From Acidobacteriota bacterium (GTDB taxonomy: Bacteria; Acidobacteriota; Terriglobia; Terriglobales; Acidobacteriaceae), in the NCBI GenBank assembly GCA_013289875.1, contig JABCZC010000005.1, forward strand, positions 46,626 through 110,625: a stretch of DNA of 64,000 bases, written 5' to 3'. The position numbers and the translations under genes are program-made. Below the pieces are notes generated by a model, which saw only the letters and a program-made list of their open reading frames with translations, was not told where the DNA came from and made no database searches. Each line of letters begins with the position of its first letter. Position 1 is the first letter of the stretch. Positions 16,472-25,883 of the stretch are shown piece after piece.

Positions 16472-19400
16472 TTAGAACCTGTAATTCGCCGAGAACTGCA
16501 GATGCCGTTCCACGGAGCGGACCGCGCCGCTCCCCTGGTTCGAGATATTTCCGAAGTTGCTATCGGTAATGCCCACATCGGGGTTGCCGTAGCTGGCAAT
16601 ATTGAACGCGTTGAAGGCGTCGAAGCGGAAGCCCAATGCCTGCTCGCGCCACACATGGAAGTCCTTGAACATTGACAGATCGGTGTTGAAATATCCGGGG
16701 CCGCGCAGGTTGCCGTTTCTCGCTGTGCCAAAGGTATTCGGCGCTGGTACGCCGAACGCGCAAACCCCGTTGTCAACACCCGGAGTCTGGCAGTAACTTG
16801 CCGAGGGATCCGTGCCAAACCAGTTATTGATGCTGCGATGCACGATCTTTATCGTTCGATATTGATTCGGACGCGAGTTCCCGTAGCTGTTCGAGTTGTT
16901 TCCCGGTCCGGTTGCCGACTGCGGCAGGCCCGAATACCCCAGTATGGCGGTTGCGATGCTCCACCCGCCAAGAACCTGGTCCTCCCAGCTGTTCACGCCG
17001 GAAAGAAACTGCTTTCCACGACCGAATGGCAACTCATAAACGCCGATCGCGCTGAGATTATGCCTGACGTCGTATCCTGCCGGACCCCAGTCGGCCGCGC
17101 TGTTGTAGTAGTTCTGGAAGGCGCCGCTGAACCCGTTCACGTTGAGCGCATAGTTGCCCAGGCTGTTGGTGAGCGCCTTGGAGTAGGTGTAGTTCACCGT
17201 GTACTCCAGCCCATGGCTCAATCTTTGCCGCAGTACCGCCTGCAGCCCGTTATAGTCCATCGCCGCCCGCGACTCGGTGATCAGCAGGCCGCCAGAGCCG
17301 ATACTGACCGAAGGATCGATCGCGTTAACGCCCAGGTACTTGTTGTTGTAATACGGAGCGGAAGTAGGATCGCCATTTACCACCCATTGATTCAGGTTGC
17401 CGTAGTCCTCGATGTGTTGGCCCTGCTCGCCAAGATATCCCACCTGCAGCGACATGCTGTTGGTGAGCGCATACTCGGCGGTCAGGTTCCACTCCTGCAC
17501 ATAGGCCGGCTGAATATTCTTCGGATACACGTTGAACGTGCCGCCGTTGCTCAAAGTGCCGTTGGAGAAACCCTCTTGCGCGTTCCGGGGAGTGCCGGGA
17601 TTACCAGGCGTGGGAGAAACTGTGGGCGCGTTCACCGCTTGAATGAAAGGTGTAATCGAAGTCAAACGCTGGTTCGACGAATTACCCTCGTAGAAACTCG
17701 TCGCCCCGTAGCCTCCGCGAATCACAAACCGGGTCGTCGCTTGGTACGCAAATCCCAACCGTGGCATAATCTGTCGGAAATTGCTGTCGTAGCAGCCGCG
17801 GTTGCCGCAGATGCCCGATCCCACCGGCGCGCCGGCAGGTACATGATCAGCGTAGATGACCTGACCCGTCGCAATATCGATGTTACCGGTCTTATTATTT
17901 TCCTCGATCCACGGCTCGTCCCATTCGTAGCGCAGCCCGATGTTCAGGGTCAGATTCGGCATCACTTTGAAGTCGTCGCTCACAAAGCCCGCAATACGCC
18001 ATTGCCGCTGTCCAACATTCACGCTTGCCAGTGTTCCCTGCGCGGCGCTCACGTAGTCCATTACGAAGTCCGCACCGCCGTAACCGCCCGTGCTGCCGTT
18101 ACTCGTGAAATTCCCGCTGTAAGTCAATTGTCCTAGGTATCCGTAATTGTTGCTTGTCGGATAGTTGTTCTGGTAGCGGATTGCCTGCACGCCCATACTC
18201 CACGTGTGCCTGCCATTCTGCCACGTAAGGTTGTCAATGTAGCTATAGGTGTTGTCGATGATGCCACCATCAAAGGCGGGAGTGCCCACGCCACTCAGGC
18301 TATTCGCAGGATTCGTGGCGCTGCTGGTGCCGCCCTGAATGTTTTGGTAAGAGAACCCGTCATACGACTGGTTGGGGAAGGTAATGCCAACCTTGCTGTT
18401 GCCCGACGTCCCGAACTGTCCCGTCGGATCTGTCGGCAGACCCTGATTCCATACGGTACGCGTAAAGCCGATACGCGCCGAGTTCACAATCGATGGCGAG
18501 AAAACGTGCACCCAGTTTGCGCCGGTGACCTTCGTCGGATAGTGATTCGCCCCCGGAAATGTAATCGCCAGCAACGCGGTTTGTCCGTCATACGCCGTCG
18601 ACATTGAATAAAAGCCCGTGATCTTGTCCGACGGCCGCGGATCGTACTCAATCTTGATGTCACCCTGGTTGTTCGCCTTGAATTGCCGCGTCGGTCCCTG
18701 CAGGTTATTATTCGCAATTCCGTCGGAAGGCGCCGCGTTCGGCAGCGGATAGTACTGCGGATGCGCAAACAGGTAAATCGCCACCGAGTTCACGATCGGA
18801 ACCCCCATATCGCCGACAAAGGGTGCAAATCCATTCTGCGAGTTGTAAAGCTGAACCGGATTGCTGCCGGAAAGCAGCGCCGAAAAATCTCCGTTCCGCA
18901 TCGCCTGCGTGAAGACGCTGGCCTGGCCGGTGCCGCCCTTGTGATACCGCGATCCCAGGTAGTCCACAAAAAAGAACAGCTTGTCGCGCTTGATCGGGCC
19001 GCCGAACGTTCCGCCAAACTGCGATTGCGAATATGGATTGACCGGGATGATCGGGACCGCGTGGTTGTTGCTCCACGAGTTTGCATTGATCTTGTAATCC
19101 TGCAGATATCCAAATGCCGAGCCATGATAGTTGTTCGTACCGCTCTTCAAGACCGCTACGACGCCGCCGCCGTTCACATTGCCGTAGTCCGCCGGAGAGT
19201 TCGCCGTCAGCACCTTCAGCTCCTGCAGGGACTGGGGAGAAGGGCTGTACGAGATCAGGTTGTTGAACGTCTCGTTGATGTCGATTCCATCCAGTGTGTA
19301 GTTATTCGCCTGTGCGCGGTTGCCGTTCACGTTCACCGAATCAGTGTAGTAAGTGCTGCGCTCGATGACCGTCGTGCCCGAGGTTCCCGCCGTGCTAACC

Positions 19401-19918
19401 GCTCCCGGGACATACAGCGTCAACGCCGAAAAATCTAGCCCGTTCAGCGGAAAGCTCTGGATGGTATTTGCTGTAAAGGTCCCGCTCAGCGTGGGATTTT
19501 CCGTGTTGAGAATCGGCGCCGTCAACTCATTCACTTTCACCGTCTGGGCCTCGCTGCCCACCGTCAGCTGCACGTTGAACTTGGCTGTCTGGTCGATCTC
19601 CAGGGGAAACGCCGGTATAGTCTGCGTAGCGAACCCAGCCGCCTTCACCGCCAGCTCATATTGGCCGATGGGCAGAAATCGGATGTTGTATACACCCGAG
19701 TCATTGGTCGTCGCCCGTGTCTCGACTCCAGTGTGCACATTGCGCGCAGTCACTTCGGCTCCCGGAACAACTGCGTCCTTGGGGTCCGTCACCGTTCCGG
19801 TGATATTTCCCGTGACGGTTTGAGCATTCGCCAGGTTCAGATTGGCAATGGAAGAAAATAGGCACGTGGTGAAAAGAACCACCGCGCTGGTGAGGAAAAT
19901 CCTTCTGGGGGAGAGCAT
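16472..19918 (-). CDS. Oar-like TonB-dependent outer-membrane receptor 2
   Basis: 1148 residues. A signal peptide at 1-32 (ending NLANAQ) is followed by the carboxypeptidase-regulatory-like domain (about 34-120: TGNITGTVTDPKDAVVPGAE, then NDSGVYNIRFLPIGQYEL), a plug (NGLDFSALTLYVPGA ... YTLDGIDINETFNN) and a large barrel ending in SANYRF. It is an outer-membrane importer of the same type as receptor 1 but diverged in the barrel, so a different ligand is likely. AGGAGG lies about 12 bp before the ATG. It is the first gene of a probable operon with cutC and deoR; a candidate promoter with a palindrome lies upstream. Confidence 0.9.
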   Translation of the reverse strand: MLSPRRIFLTSAVVLFTTCLFSSIANLNLANAQTVTGNITGTVTDPKDAVVPGAEVTARNVHTGVETRATTNDSGVYNIRFLPIGQYELAVKAAGFATQTIPAFPLEIDQTAKFNVQLTVGSEAQTVKVNELTAPILNTENPTLSGTFTANTIQSFPLNGLDFSALTLYVPGAVSTAGTSGTTVIERSTYYTDSVNVNGNRAQANNYTLDGIDINETFNNLISYSPSPQSLQELKVLTANSPADYGNVNGGGVVAVLKSGTNNYHGSAFGYLQDYKINANSWSNNHAVPIIPVNPYSQSQFGGTFGGPIKRDKLFFFVDYLGSRYHKGGTGQASVFTQAMRNGDFSALLSGSNPVQLYNSQNGFAPFVGDMGVPIVNSVAIYLFAHPQYYPLPNAAPSDGIANNNLQGPTRQFKANNQGDIKIEYDPRPSDKITGFYSMSTAYDGQTALLAITFPGANHYPTKVTGANWVHVFSPSIVNSARIGFTRTVWNQGLPTDPTGQFGTSGNSKVGITFPNQSYDGFSYQNIQGGTSSATNPANSLSGVGTPAFDGGIIDNTYSYIDNLTWQNGRHTWSMGVQAIRYQNNYPTSNNYGYLGQLTYSGNFTSNGSTGGYGGADFVMDYVSAAQGTLASVNVGQRQWRIAGFVSDDFKVMPNLTLNIGLRYEWDEPWIEENNKTGNIDIATGQVIYADHVPAGAPVGSGICGNRGCYDSNFRQIMPRLGFAYQATTRFVIRGGYGATSFYEGNSSNQRLTSITPFIQAVNAPTVSPTPGNPGTPRNAQEGFSNGTLSNGGTFNVYPKNIQPAYVQEWNLTAEYALTNSMSLQVGYLGEQGQHIEDYGNLNQWVVNGDPTSAPYYNNKYLGVNAIDPSVSIGSGGLLITESRAAMDYNGLQAVLRQRLSHGLEYTVNYTYSKALTNSLGNYALNVNGFSGAFQNYYNSAADWGPAGYDVRHNLSAIGVYELPFGRGKQFLSGVNSWEDQVLGGWSIATAILGYSGLPQSATGPGNNSNSYGNSRPNQYRTIKIVHRSINNWFGTDPSASYCQTPGVDNGVCAFGVPAPNTFGTARNGNLRGPGYFNTDLSMFKDFHVWREQALGFRFDAFNAFNIASYGNPDVGITDSNFGNISNQGSGAVRSVERHLQFSANYRF

Positions 19919-20291
19919 ATTTTTCTGATTCCTCCTGTTGTTCCGCTCGTGCAGATTGGCCTCGCATGGATCGAACGGCGGACCGTGGCAGAAAACGGCA
20001 GGCCACGCACCGAGATTCGATACGTGCTGCGGAGTATACCTTCATAATCAAGGATTGAACAGAAAAAATGTTCATTTACCAAAAAGTGACCATTTTATCG
20101 GGTGCTTTGGGAAGAAATCCTCTCTTAACAAACTGGGATTGCCTTGCAGCGATCCTCAAAGGTGCGCGTGTCGGTATAGAAGAAGCGCAATAGATGTAGA
20201 CCAGGCAGTGTGATCGACCGCATCCCATTGCGGGACAGCAACCGCAAAATCAGGGACGGCCCTCCTTATGCATTGGAAAATGGGCCATCAT
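19919..20291. other. Gene-free region between FGE and Oar receptor 2
   Basis: About 370 bp with no supportable gene. The left half holds the receptor promoter and palindrome described separately, and is AT-richer than its surroundings. The right half is the 3' side of the formylglycine-generating enzyme gene; I see no convincing terminator hairpin there. Confidence 0.6.
20033..20074 (-). promoter_or_regulatory. Candidate promoter and operator of the Oar receptor 2-cutC-deoR operon
   Basis: On the minus strand TATACT (20038-20033) can act as a -10 box. Exactly 17 bp upstream is TGTTCA, which is also the proximal half of an inverted repeat TGAACA-N7-TGTTCA (20056-20074). A repressor bound there would cover the -35 position. 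The DeoR gene in the same operon is the obvious candidate. The -35 itself matches the sigma70 consensus poorly. Confidence 0.5.
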
Positions 20292-21605
20292 CTAACTTTT
20301 CGCCGGGGTGGATGCTCCGTTCAGCTTGTGTTGCTGCGCCTGCCATTGATCGAGCGTCATGATGCAGCGGAAACCCAGGTGGTTAGTGCCGGTGCTCGCC
20401 TCGCCCTTGCCGCGCGTGCCCACCATGTATCGCGAGCAATACTGGTCGGTGCATAGATACGACCCGCCGCGATGGACTTTCTTGGGCTGGTTTGGCTCGC
20501 TGGGATCGAAAGAAGTATCGGGTCCCTGCGGATTCCGGGCGACACCTCCTTGACCGGCAAGCTGGGCGTAATAGTCAGGCCGATACCAGTCGCTGGTCCA
20601 CTGCCAGACGTTGCCGGCCATGTCATAAAGGCCGTATCCATTGGCCGGGAATTGCGCGACCGGCGCTATGCCGACGTAGCCGTCCACGCCTGTGTCTTTA
20701 TCCGGGAAATGTCCCTGGTGCGTGTTAGCCATCCACTTGCCGTTCGGCCGGAACTCGTCGCCCCAGACAAAGGGCTGTCCGGTAAGCCCGCCGCGCGCGG
20801 CAAACTCCCACTCGGCCTCGGTTGGCAGGCGCTTCCCGGCCCATTTGGCGTACGCAAGCACATCCTCGTAAGCCACATGGACAACAGGATATTTGTCTTT
20901 GCCCTTGATATCGCTCTGTGGGCCGTAAGGATGGCGCCAGTTCGCCCCGGGAACATAGGTCCACCACTGAAAATAGTCGTTGAGCGGCACCGGATGATCG
21001 GGCGGCGCGAAGACGACCGATCCCGCAACGAGATTCTCCGGAGGCGCACCGGGAAAATCTTCAGCGCGCGGTTTCCGCTCAGCCACGGTTACATATCCGG
21101 TGGCCTTTACGAACTTCGCGAACTCAGCGTTCGTCACATCGGTCTTATCCATGAAAAAGCCGTCCACATACACACGATGAACAGGCCGTGAATCCAGAGT
21201 GGCTTTCATGCCGACGTCGTCCATGCCCGGCGGATCCTGTGCACCCATGGAAAATTCGCCGCCCGAAATCCAGACCATGCCCGGAGGAGCGCTCTGCGGT
21301 GCGGGGGTTGTGTTGGGTTTGGTCTCCGCAAAAACAGCCTTCGCCATCGCAGGCCTGGCCATCGGTGGCTTGGCTGTCTCTGGTTTAGTAGCAGCTGTGG
21401 GCGTTGCTGCCGACTCCGTTGGAGCCGCCGTAGCCATGCTGGCGCTGGCCTCGGCACGCATCCCATGCCTCGCTGAATAGAAAATCCAGGAAGCAGCCAC
21501 CGCCGCAACCAGGAGCGCCCCGGCAGCCCACAGAGTTTTCCTGCTGGATGTCCTTGCTGCCCCACGAACCCTTTTGGTAGTGGACGGATTCTGCTCCCTT
21601 GTCAT
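20292..21605 (-). CDS. Membrane-anchored formylglycine-generating enzyme (SUMF1/FGE family)
   Basis: 437 residues. Basic residues 1-22 precede a membrane helix (about 24-42), an Ala/Pro/Thr-rich linker, then the FGE-sulfatase domain from about 105 (MVWISGGEFSMG ... DVTNAEFAKFV ... RLPTEAEWEFAARGG ... YDMAGNVWQWTSDWY). Near the C-terminus GGSYLCTDQYCSRY gives two cysteines five residues apart (about C385 and C390), matching the copper-binding catalytic pair of true aerobic FGE, which converts a sulfatase cysteine to formylglycine. Most bacterial SUMF1-domain proteins lack this pair. The anchor suggests action on the periplasmic face, unlike cytosolic FGEs. No sulfatase is in the window. Start 21605 is preferred because GGAAG lies 6 bp upstream; ATG 21629 is an alternative. 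Confidence 0.85.
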   Translation of the reverse strand: MTREQNPSTTKRVRGAARTSSRKTLWAAGALLVAAVAASWIFYSARHGMRAEASASMATAAPTESAATPTAATKPETAKPPMARPAMAKAVFAETKPNTTPAPQSAPPGMVWISGGEFSMGAQDPPGMDDVGMKATLDSRPVHRVYVDGFFMDKTDVTNAEFAKFVKATGYVTVAERKPRAEDFPGAPPENLVAGSVVFAPPDHPVPLNDYFQWWTYVPGANWRHPYGPQSDIKGKDKYPVVHVAYEDVLAYAKWAGKRLPTEAEWEFAARGGLTGQPFVWGDEFRPNGKWMANTHQGHFPDKDTGVDGYVGIAPVAQFPANGYGLYDMAGNVWQWTSDWYRPDYYAQLAGQGGVARNPQGPDTSFDPSEPNQPKKVHRGGSYLCTDQYCSRYMVGTRGKGEASTGTNHLGFRCIMTLDQWQAQQHKLNGASTPAKS

Positions 21606-21819
21606 GGTCACTTCCGCGCCGAGTATCATTCCGCACAGATAGACTACCCCCCCGGCGGCGGTTTGTCCCAGAGTCGTTGCCGTCACGTTGGCGACCTGAA
21701 CAAGGATGTGGGCGCACGGCTCAATATGAAATGTCGACGCGTACGGTCGCGCAGCACATTCCCTTTCCCTTCTTAAGCAACGGCCCTATGCTGGTGATTC
21801 AGTCTTGAGGAGATCGCCG

Positions 21820-24588
21820 ATGTCTCACTCCGCACGTAAGCCCCGGGAGTCCCTGCGCCTCGATGAAGCCCGCGTATCCAAAATCCCGTGGCGCAAGTGG
21901 GGACCCTATCTGAGCGAGCGTCAATGGGGCACCGTTCGGGAGGATTACAGCCAGGACGGCAATGCCTGGAGCTACTTCACGCACGACCAGTCCCGCTCGC
22001 GAGCCTATCGCTGGGGAGAAGATGGTATCGCCGGCATCTCCGATGATCTGCAGCGTCTATGTTTTTCCCTGGCGTTCTGGAATGGCCAGGACCCGATTCT
22101 CAAGGAGCGGATGTTCGGGCTTACGAACCAGGAAGGCAACCATGGCGAAGACGTAAAAGAGTACTACTTCTACCTAGACTCCACGCCCACCCACAGCTAC
22201 ATGAAGTATCTCTACAAGTATCCGCAGGCTGCTTTTCCATATGACGATCTGGTATCTACCAACCGCCGCCGTAGCCGGAACGAGATGGAGTACGAGCTGC
22301 TGGATACCGGAGTTTTCAATGACGACCGCTACTTCGACGTCTTCATCGAGTATGCGAAGGCCGGCCCGGAAGACATGCTCATCCGGATTACCGCCGAAAA
22401 TCGCGGACCTCACGATGCCCCTCTGCACCTGCTTCCGACTCTCTGGTTCCGCAATACCTGGGCAGGCGATGCATCGACCGGGCAGGAAGACGCGTTTCGT
22501 CCCTCGCTCTCCTGGCAGAAGGCCAGTGGCAAACAATTCGGCCACGCGGTCATTCGCGCCACACACGCCGAGCTGGGAGAGTACGAGCTTGTCGCGGAAG
22601 AAGAAGCCGAGCCGCTGTTCTGCGAGAACGAAACAAACCGCGCGCGTATCTACGGTGAGCAATGGAGAGGCTACGCGAAGGACGGCATCCATGAATACGT
22701 CGTTTTCGGCAAATCGGAGGCGGTGAATCCCGAACGCACCGGAACCAAGGCCGCGCTGCATTACAACTTTGCGATTCCGGCCCGGGGCCGGAGAAGCATC
22801 CAACTCAGGCTGCGCAAAGCGGACACCATAGACACTGAAGACACTGACATTTTTGACTCCTTTGCCGGCATTTTCGACGAACGCCTCGCGGAAGCAGACG
22901 AGTTTTACGGCGCGCTCACCGAGCACGCGCGCTCCGATGATCAGCGGCAGGTGATCCGCCAGGCTCTCGCCGGCATGCTGTGGTCGAAGCAGTTCTATCA
23001 CTACGATCTTGATCTCTGGCTTCGCGAGCATGGCGTCCGCCGCAATACCATCGGCGGAGTTCGCAACTCTGACTGGTTCCATCTCGTGAGCGAGGACATC
23101 ATCTCCATGCCCGACAAATGGGAGTTTCCATGGTTCGCTGCATGGGACCTCGCCTTTCATGCGTTGCCGCTGGGTCTGGTCGATGTGGATTTCGCCAAAG
23201 AGCAGCTCAATTTGATCCTCCGCAGCGCCTACCTTCATCCCAACGGCCAGGTGCCCGCGTATGAATGGAACTTCGGCGATGTAAATCCGCCGGTTCATGC
23301 ATTTGCCGTCATGGCTCTCCACCGGCAGGAGGTTGCCAATTGCGGAAAGGGTGACTACGTTTTCCTCCAGGCCGCGTTCCGGCGGCTGCTGGTTAACTTC
23401 ACCTGGTGGGTCAACCGCAAGGATGCCAGCGGCAACAATATCTTTCAGGGCGGCTTCCTCGGGCTCGACAATATCGGCGCGTTCGATCGCTCCAGCACAT
23501 TGCCCATGGGTGGCAGGCTCGAACAGGCTGACGGCACCGCCTGGATGTGCCTCTTTGCTCAAAACATGCTCCAGCTTGCCATGGTGCTCACAGAGGACAA
23601 CGACTCCTACATCGAAATGGTGCTCAAATTTCTCCATCACTTCCTTTCCATCGCGGCAGCGCTCAACGACGTAGGTCCGGATCACATCGGAATGTGGGAT
23701 GAGGAAGACGGTTTCTTCTACGATGTGCTGCGTCTTCCCGATGGAAGGTCCGAGCGCCTAAAAGTCCGCACCATGGTGGGCCTTCTTCCGCTGTGTGCTA
23801 CCACGGTCTTTGAGGAAGGATTCGGCCACGAGCATCCCGAAGTCATAAGCAGGCTAAAGGCATTCCTCGAACGTCATCGCGAATTGAAAGACAAGATTGG
23901 TCCCGTCGACAAGCGGGGCGTTCACGGACGGCTATTGCTGGCCGTTTTGAACGAGGACAAATTACGACGTGTTCTCAAGCGCATGCTCGACGAGGAAGAG
24001 TTTCTCAGCGACTACGGGATTCGTTCCGTCTCGAAGTACTACAAAGATCATCCTTACGTGTTCGAGGAATGGGGCTCGCGCAGCGTCGTCGAGTATCTGC
24101 CCGCCGAATCCGACACCAACATGTTCGGCGGCAACTCCAACTGGCGTGGGCCCATCTGGATGCCGGTCAACATGCTCATCCTGCGTGCGCTTTATCACTA
24201 CTACCAATTTTATGGCGATGACTTTCGCATTGAGTGCCCGACCGGCTCTGGCAGAATGATGACGCTCTTCGAGGTGACCCACGAAATCGTCACCCGCCTG
24301 GGCAGCATTTTCATGCGCGACAAAAATGGAAAGCGCGCCGTCTACGGTGGCACGGAGAAGTTTCAGAACGACCCGCACTGGCGTGATCTGATTCTGTTCT
24401 GCGAATACTTCAACGGCGACAATGGCGCCGGATTAGGAGCAAATCATCAGACAGGATGGACCGGCGCGATCGCAACTCTTCTCCACCTGGACGCCGCCAT
24501 CACCGCCGAAGAAGCTCTCAATACCGCGGACCCATCCCTCGCCGCGAGTGCCACGACAGCAAGCGTTATTCGATGTGCCGACAGCTAG
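21820..24588 (+). CDS. MGH1-like glycoside hydrolase (GH63 family), cytoplasmic
   Basis: 922 residues without a signal peptide. The N-terminus (RKWGPYLSERQWGTVREDYS) and the central stretch DWFHLVSEDIISMPDKWEFP followed by WFAAWDLAFHALPLG are characteristic of bacterial GH63/MGH1-like proteins; the Asp in AWD is the expected general acid, and GGNSNWRGPIWMPVNMLILR supplies the later barrel loop. GH63 members hydrolyse alpha-glucosyl or mannosyl-glycerate/glucosylglycerate bonds; which applies here is not readable. GAGGAG lies 8 bp before the ATG at 21820; an ATG at 21805 would cover that site. It is divergent from FGE and overlaps the 3' end of the convergent DUF4097 gene by 4 bp. Confidence 0.85.
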   Translation: MSHSARKPRESLRLDEARVSKIPWRKWGPYLSERQWGTVREDYSQDGNAWSYFTHDQSRSRAYRWGEDGIAGISDDLQRLCFSLAFWNGQDPILKERMFGLTNQEGNHGEDVKEYYFYLDSTPTHSYMKYLYKYPQAAFPYDDLVSTNRRRSRNEMEYELLDTGVFNDDRYFDVFIEYAKAGPEDMLIRITAENRGPHDAPLHLLPTLWFRNTWAGDASTGQEDAFRPSLSWQKASGKQFGHAVIRATHAELGEYELVAEEEAEPLFCENETNRARIYGEQWRGYAKDGIHEYVVFGKSEAVNPERTGTKAALHYNFAIPARGRRSIQLRLRKADTIDTEDTDIFDSFAGIFDERLAEADEFYGALTEHARSDDQRQVIRQALAGMLWSKQFYHYDLDLWLREHGVRRNTIGGVRNSDWFHLVSEDIISMPDKWEFPWFAAWDLAFHALPLGLVDVDFAKEQLNLILRSAYLHPNGQVPAYEWNFGDVNPPVHAFAVMALHRQEVANCGKGDYVFLQAAFRRLLVNFTWWVNRKDASGNNIFQGGFLGLDNIGAFDRSSTLPMGGRLEQADGTAWMCLFAQNMLQLAMVLTEDNDSYIEMVLKFLHHFLSIAAALNDVGPDHIGMWDEEDGFFYDVLRLPDGRSERLKVRTMVGLLPLCATTVFEEGFGHEHPEVISRLKAFLERHRELKDKIGPVDKRGVHGRLLLAVLNEDKLRRVLKRMLDEEEFLSDYGIRSVSKYYKDHPYVFEEWGSRSVVEYLPAESDTNMFGGNSNWRGPIWMPVNMLILRALYHYYQFYGDDFRIECPTGSGRMMTLFEVTHEIVTRLGSIFMRDKNGKRAVYGGTEKFQNDPHWRDLILFCEYFNGDNGAGLGANHQTGWTGAIATLLHLDAAITAEEALNTADPSLAASATTASVIRCADS

Positions 24589-25457
24589 AGTTGCTCGATT
24601 TTTACACTGCCATCGCTGGTGTGGATGGTTAGCGGAGTGCCGCCGCCATTCAGCTTTCCGCGCAACCCGTGGCCATCGCCGCCGCCGCTCTGGTAATGGT
24701 CGATCGTCAGTGGCAGCGCGCAGTTCACATGGCCATCGCTGGTATGAACGTCGAGATCAGCCGCGAAGCCCTGGGGAACGCGCAGCGTCACAGAACCATC
24801 CGATGCCTGGATCGTCGAGGCCTCGGTGAGCTTGGTGCCTTCGCGCAGACTCAGATTCAGCGTGCCGTCGCTGGTGTGCAGCGCGAGCGCATGGAAAGCC
24901 CCATCCACCGTGAGGTCGCCGTCGCTCGTCCGCGCATCGAGTGCGCCTGCGGCATTGGTGATGTTCACATGTCCATCACCCGACTTCACACGCAGTTTGC
25001 CCGAGACATGATCGAGCGTCACGCTCCCGTCGCCCGTCGTCAGACCAATCTCGCCCTGAAGACCAGTGAGATTTACGCTTCCATCCGAGGTCTTCGCTTC
25101 GAGCGTCAACTCCGTCGGCGTCTCCACCGTCACGCGCGTTTGCACCTTATGCCACGTGATGTGAACGCCCATATGATCGCGCTCCTTCAGCAGAAAGTGG
25201 ACCTGATCGCCGGTCTGGCTTTCCTCCAGGAGGTAGTCGCTCAGCTTCTGCCCCACCAGTTCAACGTGGATGCGGATCTCGCGGCACTCCCCGCAGGAGG
25301 TAATCTGCACTCCGGCGTCCGATGTTTCGAGGTTGAGCGTTGGCTCGCCGGTAACCGAGTAGGTCTTCGACCACGAATGGTCGGGATCCTGCGCAAGAGT
25401 GGGGAGTGAGGTCAGCGCCGCCAGCCCGGCTACTGCCAGAGCAATTTTCGTCTTCAT
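24585..25457 (-). CDS. Exported DUF4097-family beta-helix repeat protein
   Basis: 290 residues with a signal peptide (1-22, ending PTLAQ). From about residue 45 onward, strands recur with the motif TSDGSV/TGDGSV/TSDGHV (nine or more copies), the pattern of DUF4097 proteins, which fold as a right-handed beta-solenoid. CGECREIRIHV near residue 55 adds a Cys pair typical of many family members. Function is unknown; family members often occur beside anti-sigma or stress genes. Its 3' end overlaps the convergent GH63 gene by 4 bp. A small gene lies 37 bp upstream on the same strand and may form an operon with it. Confidence 0.8.
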   Translation of the reverse strand: MKTKIALAVAGLAALTSLPTLAQDPDHSWSKTYSVTGEPTLNLETSDAGVQITSCGECREIRIHVELVGQKLSDYLLEESQTGDQVHFLLKERDHMGVHITWHKVQTRVTVETPTELTLEAKTSDGSVNLTGLQGEIGLTTGDGSVTLDHVSGKLRVKSGDGHVNITNAAGALDARTSDGDLTVDGAFHALALHTSDGTLNLSLREGTKLTEASTIQASDGSVTLRVPQGFAADLDVHTSDGHVNCALPLTIDHYQSGGGDGHGLRGKLNGGGTPLTIHTSDGSVKIEQL

Positions 25458-25494
25458 GGAACGCAGATACGGAAGCGGGCGGGAAAAGGTTCCC

Positions 25495-25737
25495 TCAAAG
25501 CACGCGCTCGCGCCGTGCCCGTTCCTGGCGCAACGACATGAGCGCCAGCATCTCGCGGAGGCGAAAAGCCTTGTCGAGCTGTTTCTCGACCAACAGCCGC
25601 TGGCGTCGCCGATGGTCGGCGTTCAGCAAAGTCGGCAAAATCCGCTCATCCCGCGCCGCGTTGCGCTCCAGTTCCAGGATCGTGGCCTCGATGGTCGAAC
25701 GAAAGCGGGAGCTCACCTGCATCGGTTCAGCGGTCAT
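25495..25737 (-). CDS. Small basic helical protein, unknown function
   Basis: 80 residues, rich in Arg, Glu and Leu, with predicted continuous helices (RSTIEATILELERNAARDER, then RRQRLLVEKQLDKAFRLREM). No family recognised. AGGAGC lies about 9 bp before the ATG at 25737, which supports a real gene, as does its place just upstream of, and co-directional with, the DUF4097 gene. It could be an RNA- or protein-binding regulator; this is speculation. Confidence 0.55.
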   Translation of the reverse strand: MTAEPMQVSSRFRSTIEATILELERNAARDERILPTLLNADHRRRQRLLVEKQLDKAFRLREMLALMSLRQERARRERVL

Positions 25738-25883
25738 AAAAGTTTCGCTCCTGAGCTAAAGTCCGCCTTCATGTTGCCGATGATAACGATATGCGAGCGT
25801 TCGCGCGATCCCCCCGAAGTTTTTCTTTGCAAACTTTTGGTAACGATTCATCAAGTTGTTGCGTTTTCGGACAGCCACCGCCT

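Noticed and set aside
22174..23685. A 503-codon minus-strand frame
   Set aside because: Antisense to the GH63 gene, no motifs.
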